Positions 7,456-13,090 of a stretch of DNA of 13,090 nucleotides are shown here, piece after piece. The notes under the pieces are model-generated. The model had not been told where the DNA came from and made no database searches. It worked only from the letters and a program-made list of their open reading frames with translations. Made by a program: the position numbers and the translations under genes. The DNA is taken from contig JAAYYH010000124.1 in the NCBI GenBank assembly GCA_012515495.1, forward strand, positions 1-13,090, given 5' to 3'. The stretch's first letter is position 1; every line of letters starts with the position of its first letter. Origin of the DNA: Coriobacteriaceae bacterium. GTDB lineage: Bacteria > Actinomycetota > Coriobacteriia > Coriobacteriales > UBA8131.

Positions 7456-7489
7456 CAAAGAGATATCAGCAGGAGCTGAGACCTCTTTG
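7456..7489. other. Strong intergenic hairpin between hisK and the Nif3-like gene
   Basis: CAAAGAGATATCAGC and GCTGAGACCTCTTTG can pair over 15 positions with two mismatches, closing a 4-nt AGGA loop. No T-tract follows (ATACAAGCGAG), so it is not a standard intrinsic terminator. It could be an mRNA processing or stability element, or attenuate downstream expression. Confidence 0.45.
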
Positions 7490-7527
7490 ATACAAGCGAG
7501 AATCGAAATGGATGCGGAGGGATATAG

Positions 7528-8370
7528 ATGACCTATCGCGTAGCGGATATCGAACAGCTGTTGTATCGGGCTTTCCCGGCAGCTGATGCTCTGCCTGATG
7601 ATCGCCATGGTCTGCTGGTGGGGGATCCACTGGCTGAGGTCAGCGGGATCGGCATCGCCTTGGATGCAACCATCTCCTTGATCAGACAGGCGCACGATCA
7701 CCACTGCAATGTGCTTGTGACGCATCATCCGGTATTCTGGCATGCGCCAGACAGCTTTTTGGCCGCGGCATCTCCAGGGTTATCATCAGGGGCAGCTGTT
7801 TTCTTAGCGGCACGGTTAGGTGTCGCGTTGATCGCCATGCATACCAATGTCGATTGCTCGCCTCGTACCGCGGAGATGTTATTGACATCGGTGGGGTTCA
7901 ACTACTTGGCGCCGCTACAACCTCTGCGGGAGCTAAAGCCGCAATCCTCCAGTGACGCTGAGTCGCAATCTGCGGGTAATCCGATAGTCTCCTTGGGTCA
8001 ATTAGGCGTATCTGCCGAGGGAAAGGCACTAACACTTGATGAATTGGCCAGTCGCTACAGACAGGCATTTGGACAGGTTGCTCGCGTATGGGGAGAAAAA
8101 GGGAAGCTCATTAGCAAGGTTGCGACCTGCTCGGGATCTGGTGGTGATCTGCTGGCAAATGTGTTGAATAGCGATGCTGATTGCTATGTAACAGGTGAAC
8201 TACGCTATCATGAGGCATTAGCTTTAACGGAGGCTGGAGTGGCCCTCATTGAGTTGGGGCACGACATCTCCGAACTGCCATATCGCGACTACCTGCAATC
8301 AGCCTTACTGCAAGCAGGATTCCCAGCGGAGCGCATGATGGTAGTAGGGCCGGCAGCGAGCTGGTGGTAG
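7528..8370 (+). CDS. DUF34/Nif3-like dinuclear metal-binding protein
   Basis: Member of the Nif3/YbgI family, often annotated as GTP cyclohydrolase 1 type 2; the physiological role of the family is unsettled. The 280-residue protein shows the metal-site motifs VTHHPVFW (H66, H67) and AMHTNVDC (H105, D109) in the N-terminal half. Near the C-terminus LGHDISELP (H245, E249) completes the dinuclear site. VTGELRYHEAL, just before the last motif, is also characteristic. The ATG at 7528 has GGAGG seven bases upstream. The next gene is a zinc-ribbon coiled-coil protein, a pairing that recurs in Gram-positive genomes, with 49 bp between them; functional linkage is suspected but not established. Fold assignment is secure, function is not. 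Confidence 0.9.
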   Translation: MTYRVADIEQLLYRAFPAADALPDDRHGLLVGDPLAEVSGIGIALDATISLIRQAHDHHCNVLVTHHPVFWHAPDSFLAAASPGLSSGAAVFLAARLGVALIAMHTNVDCSPRTAEMLLTSVGFNYLAPLQPLRELKPQSSSDAESQSAGNPIVSLGQLGVSAEGKALTLDELASRYRQAFGQVARVWGEKGKLISKVATCSGSGGDLLANVLNSDADCYVTGELRYHEALALTEAGVALIELGHDISELPYRDYLQSALLQAGFPAERMMVVGPAASWW

Positions 8371-8419
8371 CGAGGTCAGATAATCGACTGGCGCGGGTGC
8401 TGAGCGTCTAAGGAGTGAC

Positions 8420-9139
8420 ATGAGCGAAGGATCAGAACTGCTCGAACTGCAGGAAGCCGATTACAAGCTTCTCAGACTGAGGAAACAACTCGAGGAGTTG
8501 CCTGAGCGGGCACAGCTGGCTGAGATCGAGGCCAAGCGCGTTGAAGTGCAAAAAAAGTCTGAGCAGGTTATCAGGATGCGTGCCGAAAGCGAACAGGAGA
8601 CCGATCGTCTACAGAATGAGGGCAGCGAACTGCGCGCGAAGATGGCTGAGGTGCAGCAGCTGATTGCGCAATCCAGTGATTATCGTGAAGTCGCGGCACT
8701 TTCCAAGGAGATCGAAGGCTTGGCCAAACGTGCCGAGAAGGCAGATTTTGAGTATCTGAAGACGGGGGAACGTTGCGAGAAGATCTGTGATGTCCAGGCG
8801 CAGGCAGAGCAGGCTTTGAGTGCTCTGTCAAAACGACATGACGAACTACTGACGCAGCTTGAAGAACAGAAGAAGCTACTGTTGGATCAGGCTCGTGGTA
8901 TCAAGGCCAAGCGTGACGAGCTAGTGAAGAATATCTCGAGAGAGTTACTGGAACGCTATGATCGCGCAGTCGCGGCGAAGAATGGGGTAGGCGCAGCTTA
9001 TCTGGAAGGCGACCACTGTAGCGGTTGTCGAGTGCAACTCACAGATGGCCAGCTGGCTAAACTTCGCAAGGAGTCTGAGATAGCCACGTGTCCCTACTGT
9101 CATAGGTTGCTGGTGATGTTGGATATTGGCAAGAGGTGA
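8420..9139 (+). CDS. Coiled-coil protein with C-terminal C4 zinc ribbon (CT398-like)
   Basis: A 239-residue protein of the zf-RING_7/CT398-like family. Residues ~5-175 are rich in Glu, Lys, Gln and Leu with heptad character and should form a long helical hairpin. The C-terminal zinc ribbon has two CxxC knuckles, CSGC (C200, C203) and CPYC (C224, C227). The family is widespread next to Nif3-like and RNase H genes, and its molecular role is not well defined; nucleic-acid or protein bridging has been suggested. The ATG at 8420 follows AAGGAG at good spacing. Its end is close to, or overlaps, the start of the next gene, so a Nif3 - zinc ribbon - RNase HI operon is likely. Confidence 0.9.
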   Translation: MSEGSELLELQEADYKLLRLRKQLEELPERAQLAEIEAKRVEVQKKSEQVIRMRAESEQETDRLQNEGSELRAKMAEVQQLIAQSSDYREVAALSKEIEGLAKRAEKADFEYLKTGERCEKICDVQAQAEQALSALSKRHDELLTQLEEQKKLLLDQARGIKAKRDELVKNISRELLERYDRAVAAKNGVGAAYLEGDHCSGCRVQLTDGQLAKLRKESEIATCPYCHRLLVMLDIGKR

Positions 9140-9155
9140 GAAGATAGTAGAAGAT

Positions 9156-10121
9156 ATGATGATACCGAAGAGTATCGAGCATGCATTGCTCAACACGGAT
9201 GGTGGTAGTCGCGGAAATCCTGGTGACAGTGGAATCGGCTTCACTATCAGCGTCGATGATGGCCGCGGTCTTGAGGTCATCTGCGATGGCGGTTGGTATA
9301 TCGGCAAGGCCACTAACAATCAGGCTGAGTATCAGGCATTGATCTGGGGTCTGCAAAACGCTCGGGAGCTTGGAGTTCTCCATTTGAGTGTACAGGCCGA
9401 CAGCGAGTTAGTGGTTAAACAACTACTGGGGACCTATCGTGTCAAGAATGAGGGAATCAAACCACTATTCAGTCAGGTTAAAACACTGCTGGAGGGCTTT
9501 GAACGCTATGACATCGAGCATGTGATGAGAGAATATAACTCCTTTGCTGATGATCTGGCTAATCAGGCGATGGACGAGAAGGAGCCGGTAGGGGATTATA
9601 TTGTTCCCTACAGCAATGGGAGGCTGTTCAACGAGAAAGCGCTTGGCGAAGAGGCATGTACCGCTGCAGCAGCGTCCGACACGTTATCTGAGGAGAAGTT
9701 CGCGTCTTCGTCAACTGTTCTCCAGTTAAAAAGCGAGAAAGGGATCTTGGGTATGTATACACTCACAGTCAAAGATCATTTCGATGCCGCACATGCTCTG
9801 ATCGGTTATCCTGGTGAATGCCGAAACCTGCATGGTCACACGTGGGATATCGAGGTTAGCATCAAAGGCACTCAGCTTGATGAGGTTGGCATCGTCTACG
9901 ATTTCAAGGCCCTGAAGAGCGACCTTAAACAGATACTCGATGACTATGATCACAAGTACCTGAATGAGGTGCCACCGTTCAACGAGATCAACGCGACAGC
10001 CGAGAATTTGGCGCGCATCATCTACGAACAACTTGTGCTTCTTCTGCCAAGCCACATCGAGTTGGCAGAAGTCAGTGTTTGGGAATCACCGATTGCCAAG
10101 CTGACATACACAAAAGACTAA
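9156..10121 (+). CDS. RNase HI - QueD (6-carboxytetrahydropterin synthase) fusion
   Basis: One uninterrupted frame encodes two enzymes. Residues ~8-138 are an RNase HI domain, which cleaves RNA in RNA-DNA hybrids: NTDGGSRGNPG (D15), NNQAEYQAL (E58), ADSELVVKQL (D82) and NSFADDLANQ (D132) give the full acidic active site. Residues ~139-199 form an Ala/Ser/Glu-rich linker. Residues 200-321 are a complete QueD/PTPS domain, making 6-carboxytetrahydropterin for queuosine-type 7-deazaguanines: zinc histidines H213, H226 and H228, catalytic C222 in ECRNLHGH, D265/H266 in DYDHKY, and E310 in VWESP. The start is uncertain: ATG 9156 or 9159 have weak ribosome binding sites, while TTG 9126 would overlap the upstream gene. 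Met200 (base 9753) could serve as an internal start giving free QueD. No queC, queE or queF is nearby. Confidence 0.88.
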   Translation: MMIPKSIEHALLNTDGGSRGNPGDSGIGFTISVDDGRGLEVICDGGWYIGKATNNQAEYQALIWGLQNARELGVLHLSVQADSELVVKQLLGTYRVKNEGIKPLFSQVKTLLEGFERYDIEHVMREYNSFADDLANQAMDEKEPVGDYIVPYSNGRLFNEKALGEEACTAAAASDTLSEEKFASSSTVLQLKSEKGILGMYTLTVKDHFDAAHALIGYPGECRNLHGHTWDIEVSIKGTQLDEVGIVYDFKALKSDLKQILDDYDHKYLNEVPPFNEINATAENLARIIYEQLVLLLPSHIELAEVSVWESPIAKLTYTKD

Positions 10122-10171
10122 TCAAGATTCGATTGATCCTAGCTGAGAATCTGATAATCGGTAAAGAGATA

Positions 10172-10186
10172 GTCTCAGATCGAGAC
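10172..10186. other. Small hairpin in the coaBC leader
   Basis: GTCTC-AGATC-GAGAC is a perfect 5-bp stem with a 5-nt loop in the 92-bp gap before coaBC. A -10-like GATAAT (10153-10158) lies just upstream but lacks a well-spaced -35. It may be a leader structure; evidence is slight. Confidence 0.25.
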
Positions 10187-10213
10187 AACGAAAGACCAGG
10201 CAGGCGAGGCTCC

Positions 10214-11428
10214 ATGTCAGATGAGAAGATCCACCAACCAACCATCCTCGTAGGAGTTACCGGATGTATCGCGGCTTATAAGAGCTGCGAGTTGGTGCGC
10301 GCACTGCAAAACGCGGGAGCACGGGTGAAAGTGGTGATGACCGAGCATGGTGCCGAGTTTGTTACACCCGTGACATTCAAGGCGTTGACCCGTGAGCCTG
10401 TCGCGCTGGAGCTCTTCGATGACCCAAATGCTCCAATCCATCATATCTCTCTTGCCCGAGAAGCAGATGTCTTTGTGATCGCGCCAGCTACCGCCAATGT
10501 CATCAACAAGCTGGCGGCAGGTGTTGCCGATGACCTGCTTACAACCACTGCGCTTGCAACAGCAGCACCCTTGTTGGTTGCTCCTGCCATGAACAACCAT
10601 ATGTGGCGCGATCAGACTGTTCAGGAGTCACTGAAAACCCTGCGGCAGCGCGGGGTGATGGTCATAGAACCAGAAAGTGGATATCTGGCCTGTGGAGATG
10701 TAGGGGAGGGTCGTCTGGCTGCTATCGAGCAGATCGCCCAAGCCGCGCTGGCTGAACTTAAGCGGGCGAGGGATCTCGCGGGTCAACGGATTCTCATCAC
10801 CGCTGGACCTACTCGCGAGCCGTTGGATCCAGTGCGCTTCATCAGCAGTCCATCCAGTGGGTTGACTGGCTATGCTATCGCCGAGGAAGCAGCCCGACGC
10901 GGAGCCGAGGTGACACTGGTTAGCGGCCCAGTGAGCTTACCCGATCCCTTTGATGTTGCAGTTGTGCGCGTGCAAACTGCTCAGGAGATGTTTGAGGCTG
11001 CCAAAGATTATTTCTCGCAGTCCACAGCGGCGATCTTCACGGCTGCGGTGGCTGATTTTCGCCCACAGGCCACAGCAGACCAGAAATTGAAGAAGGGGAT
11101 TGATACATCAGCAGATGGCTCACTAGCGATTACCATGGTTCCCAACATCGATATTCTTGCCACGCTTGCTGCTCAGAAAGGCAGCAGATTTGTGGTTGGT
11201 TTCGCTGCCGAGACGCAAGATGTTGTTGCGGCAGGGCAAGGCAAATTGGTGACCAAGAATGCCGACCTAATCATCGCGAATGATGTCAGTGACCCTACGC
11301 GAGGCTTTGGCAGCAAACACAATCAGGTCTGGTTCATCAGCGCAGACGCTGTTGAGCAAACCAAGATCATCACCAAGAAAGAGCTCGCGCGCTTATTGTT
11401 GGACAAGGTCGTTGCCCGTTTTTGTTAA
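10214..11428 (+). CDS. coaBC: Bifunctional CoaBC (phosphopantothenoylcysteine synthetase/decarboxylase)
   Basis: CoaBC joins cysteine to 4'-phosphopantothenate using CTP (CoaB) and decarboxylates the product (CoaC, FMN-dependent), two consecutive steps of coenzyme A synthesis. The 404-residue protein has normal length. The CoaC half (~10-185) shows ILVGVTGCIAAYKS, the active-site histidine in PIHHISLAREAD (H77), APAMNNHMW (123-131) and the cysteine of GYLACGDVGEGRLA (C160). The CoaB half (~190-404) shows ILITAGPTREPLDPVRFIS, FTAAVADFRP, ADQKLKKG with the conserved lysine, VGFAAET and KNADLIIANDV. The loop usually reading NxSSGKMG is SPSSGLTG (residues 212-219), so the Asn and Lys of that signature are both replaced. 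The ATG at 10214 is preceded by GAGG and matches the usual N-terminus; the frame is open upstream to within the previous gene but lacks homology there. Confidence 0.95.
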   Translation: MSDEKIHQPTILVGVTGCIAAYKSCELVRALQNAGARVKVVMTEHGAEFVTPVTFKALTREPVALELFDDPNAPIHHISLAREADVFVIAPATANVINKLAAGVADDLLTTTALATAAPLLVAPAMNNHMWRDQTVQESLKTLRQRGVMVIEPESGYLACGDVGEGRLAAIEQIAQAALAELKRARDLAGQRILITAGPTREPLDPVRFISSPSSGLTGYAIAEEAARRGAEVTLVSGPVSLPDPFDVAVVRVQTAQEMFEAAKDYFSQSTAAIFTAAVADFRPQATADQKLKKGIDTSADGSLAITMVPNIDILATLAAQKGSRFVVGFAAETQDVVAAGQGKLVTKNADLIIANDVSDPTRGFGSKHNQVWFISADAVEQTKIITKKELARLLLDKVVARFC

Positions 11429-11578
11429 GCCTTTCTTGCCTGTAAGCCTTGCCCAAAGCTGTCTTGACAGGTACCATATTCACTTGCTGTTCGCTCGTTG
11501 TCTGTGTGCTGCGCGGCTCACCCCCAGAGCTTTCGAGGTCTTCCTCGCGCGCTTGGCAACGGTTTTCGAACAAAGGCT
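11429..11578. other. Intergenic region before tRNA-Pro
   Basis: 150 bp without a convincing gene. It contains a perfect TTGACA (11464-11469), a possible -35 for the tRNA, but no good -10 at 16-18 bp. TTGACA is embedded in the small inverted repeat CTGTC-TT-GACAG (11460-11471). No terminator for coaBC is evident. Confidence 0.35.
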
Positions 11579-11655
<77 letters not shown>

Positions 11656-11660
11656 GCTTA

Positions 11661-11713
11661 TGATATGACCCATCAGCTTTGGATAGATTCCAAGGGTGGT
11701 GGGTTTTTCGTTA
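11661..11713 (+). repeat. 53-bp direct repeat, copy 1 (tRNA-proximal)
   Basis: Starts at TGATATGACC, five bases after the tRNA-Pro CCA end, and runs to TTCGTTA. It is identical at all 53 positions to 13038-13090, in the same orientation, 1377 bp away. It contains the terminator hairpin. The two copies enclose an A+T-richer two-gene segment, as in an insertion flanked by a target or attachment-site duplication. Confidence 0.95.
11668..11708 (+). terminator. Intrinsic terminator of tRNA-Pro
   Basis: ACCCATCAGCTTTGGA and TCCAAGGGTGGTGGGT pair over 16 positions with one G-G mismatch and two G-T wobbles. The loop is TAGAT, and the stem runs directly into TTTTT (11704-11708). It starts 12 bases after the tRNA CCA end, so it is well placed to end the tRNA transcript. 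The whole structure lies inside the 53-bp direct repeat. Confidence 0.85.
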
Positions 11714-11857
11714 TACGGTACTCGATAGGGTCAATAATTTACACTTGATGAGGAAGAAAGAAACCCGTAGCTTTTACTGAAGAGACAGCGCCTAAATGAA
11801 GCCACCACCAAATTGATGGTATTAAAAATTCGCTATTTTATAGATGGGGGTGCGGAT
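11714..11857. other. Leader region of the YhfC-like/lipoprotein unit
   Basis: About 140 bp between the terminator-bearing repeat and the likely start of the membrane protein gene. Composition is A+T-rich and no pair of -35/-10 elements at standard spacing stands out (TTTACA at 11738-11743 has no matching -10). No small gene is evident. Confidence 0.3.
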
Positions 11858-12493
11858 GTGTTGTTTAATTCTAAATTGATCTTCAGGAATGCGGCGGTTT
11901 TTCTCCTGGGAGCTGCTTGTTTTATTATTTCACAGCCATTGCTGAGATTACCCATTCTGCAAAGTTTGCAAAAATCCACGGTTTTCACGTTGGCATACAC
12001 ATTAAACCCATTACAAATAGGGATCCTGATTGCTTTGTCTGCCGGAGTATTTGAGGAAGGATTTCGTTTTCTATTCAAACAGTTTTTGATTAGGCCGAGT
12101 GAGTGTAGTATCTCGCAGCCAATCATTTTCGGTTTGGGGCATGGTATTGCCGAAGCGTTTATTATTCTGGTTCCTGCTTTAACGTCAGTATCTGTTGCGC
12201 AACTGGGCTTAGCTTTTTTGGAAAGAGGCTTGACTATTATCCTGCATGTGACATTAACCGTGATCGTCTGGAACGGATTTCAAAAAAAGCAGAGAGTCCT
12301 TTATTTGCTCATAGCCATAGCAATCCACTGTTTTGTAGACGCTCTGATCCCTGTGTTTGCACCATTCTCAAACTTCGTCTTGTTGCTCGAGGGATCTCTT
12401 GCTGTAATCGATGTTCTGCTGATCATGTATACCTGTTATTCTAAGAAATATTATATTCGAAGGAGTTGGCAAAATGAAGAAATCAGCACTTAG
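11858..12493 (+). CDS. YhfC-like intramembrane protease-family membrane protein
   Basis: An integral membrane protein resembling the YhfC family, related to CPBP/CAAX-type intramembrane proteases. From the GTG at 11858 it has 211 residues and about six hydrophobic segments. The putative active-site residues sit in or beside them: EEGFRF (E66, E67, R70), GLGHGIAEA (H95, E99), FLERGLTIILHVTL (E122, H130) and AIHCFVDAL (H157). Homologues are mostly Bacillota proteins of unproven function, and the substrate is unknown. GTG 11858 is preferred because GGGGG lies seven bases upstream and the protein then begins near its first membrane segment. ATG 11816, without a recognisable ribosome binding site, would add 14 residues. 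Its 3' end overlaps the lipoprotein gene by 20 bases, so the two are coupled. A+T-rich codon use differs from genes to the left, suggesting acquisition. Confidence 0.72.
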   Translation: MLFNSKLIFRNAAVFLLGAACFIISQPLLRLPILQSLQKSTVFTLAYTLNPLQIGILIALSAGVFEEGFRFLFKQFLIRPSECSISQPIIFGLGHGIAEAFIILVPALTSVSVAQLGLAFLERGLTIILHVTLTVIVWNGFQKKQRVLYLLIAIAIHCFVDALIPVFAPFSNFVLLLEGSLAVIDVLLIMYTCYSKKYYIRRSWQNEEIST

Positions 12494-12899
12494 ATCATTG
12501 GGCATTATTGTGTGCGCGATACTCATGTGCAGCGTGCTTCTGAGCGGATGCGGTGGGCAGAAATTATCAAACGATTTCAACGAAGATGATGTAAAACAAG
12601 CGGCAGAGAATGTCATTACCCTCGTCAATAGCCAGGATACGAAAGCCTTAAAAGAGCTTTGCACGGTAAAAATGAAAGAAGCGCTGACAGATGACGTAAT
12701 GAAACAAATCTACGATGCGATTGGCGAAGGCGGCACATTCGTTGAAATTAAAGAGGTGAGCGTAGCCGGAGCTAAGGACAAGGCAAGCGAAGAAGAGTTT
12801 GCCGTTGTTGTCGCAAGTGCGAAGTACGAGATCAAGACATTTGTTTTTACAATCACCTTTACAAAACAGATGAAATTGGCTGGATTGTATTATAAATAG
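12474..12899 (+). CDS. Small secreted lipoprotein, DUF3887-like
   Basis: A 141-residue predicted lipoprotein. It begins MKKSALR, then a hydrophobic stretch and the lipobox LLSGC, placing the lipidated cysteine at residue 26. The mature part opens GGQKLSNDFNEDDVKQ and continues as an alpha/beta domain of about 100 residues ending GLYYK. This resembles DUF3887 proteins, whose NTF2-like fold is associated with ligand or protein binding; function is unknown. Translation starts at ATG 12474 behind a strong AAGGAG, inside the end of the YhfC-like gene, so the products are probably made together. A membrane protease and an exported lipoprotein made as a pair could mean the protease processes it or that both act at the membrane, but this is inference. 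Codon use is A+T-rich like its partner. No clear terminator follows until the repeat at 13038. Confidence 0.75.
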   Translation: MKKSALRSLGIIVCAILMCSVLLSGCGGQKLSNDFNEDDVKQAAENVITLVNSQDTKALKELCTVKMKEALTDDVMKQIYDAIGEGGTFVEIKEVSVAGAKDKASEEEFAVVVASAKYEIKTFVFTITFTKQMKLAGLYYK

Positions 12900-13037
12900 G
12901 CCGCCCGCTACTCTGCGCGGAGCTTTCAATATTGTGGAACACAGCCGCAAGCGTTTCGTTCAGGTTCAACTCTATCATTTCGCGGGTGAAAGAATCTGGC
13001 GTAATCAACAGGTTTCATCTTGGGTTTAAATTGGGTT

Positions 13038-13090
13038 TGATATGACCCATCAGCTTTGGATAGATTCCAAGGGTGGTGGGTTTTTCGTTA
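13038..13090 (+). repeat. 53-bp direct repeat, copy 2 (distal, reaches window edge)
   Basis: Identical to 11661-11713 for all 53 bases up to the last base of the window, so the true repeat may be longer. It is preceded by two TTGGGTTT copies (13020-13027, 13031-13038) that are absent beside copy 1. There is no tRNA 3' end immediately before it. Confidence 0.93.
13045..13085 (+). terminator. Duplicate of the tRNA-Pro terminator
   Basis: The same 16-position stem, TAGAT loop and T-tract as at 11668-11708. Here it lies about 145 bases after the lipoprotein stop and would end transcription of the YhfC-like/lipoprotein unit. Confidence 0.75.

Noticed and set aside
10079..10213. Upstream extension of the coaBC frame into the QueD coding region
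   Set aside because: The extra 45 residues do not resemble CoaBC, and the ATG at 10214 gives the usual N-terminus.

Overview
The window looks like a chromosomal segment of an anaerobic Gram-positive-type bacterium. The housekeeping order der-plsY-gpsA and the trio DUF34/Nif3 - zinc-ribbon coiled-coil protein - RNase HI are arrangements I associate with Coriobacteriia (Actinomycetota) and with Clostridia-like Bacillota. Medium base composition and GTG/TTG start options fit either. I lean to Coriobacteriia, with low confidence, because no rRNA or lineage marker is present.

Layout. 1-3698 (+): a tight run of der (5' end outside the window), plsY, gpsA and rpe, covering ribosome assembly GTPase, phospholipid synthesis (GpsA makes glycerol-3-phosphate, PlsY acylates it) and pentose phosphate metabolism. 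3700-5186 (-): a complete HipB/HipA-type antitoxin-toxin kinase pair lying convergent to rpe with a one-base gap. 5187-5372: a shared divergent control region with three GTAC-centred palindromic boxes spaced exactly 39 bp apart, the likely HipB operators. 5373-10121 (+): NifS/IscS-type cysteine desulfurase, PHP-family histidinol phosphatase, DUF34/Nif3 protein, zinc-ribbon coiled-coil protein, and one reading frame joining RNase HI to a complete QueD (queuosine/7-deazaguanine pathway). 10214-11428 (+): bifunctional CoaBC for coenzyme A synthesis. 11579-11655: tRNA-Pro(GGG) followed by an intrinsic terminator.

11661-13090: beyond the tRNA the sequence becomes visibly richer in A+T. It carries a two-gene unit: a YhfC-like membrane protease homologue overlapping a small DUF3887-like lipoprotein. 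This unit is bracketed by a perfect 53-bp direct repeat that contains the tRNA terminator hairpin (11661-11713 and 13038-13090, the second copy running into the window edge). That arrangement looks like a small acquired insert next to a tRNA gene.

The observations most worth following are the 39-bp-phased operator array upstream of hipBA and the cysteine desulfurase, the terminator-duplicating insert at tRNA-Pro, the RNase HI-QueD fusion, and the altered Asn/Lys signature in the CoaB active-site loop.
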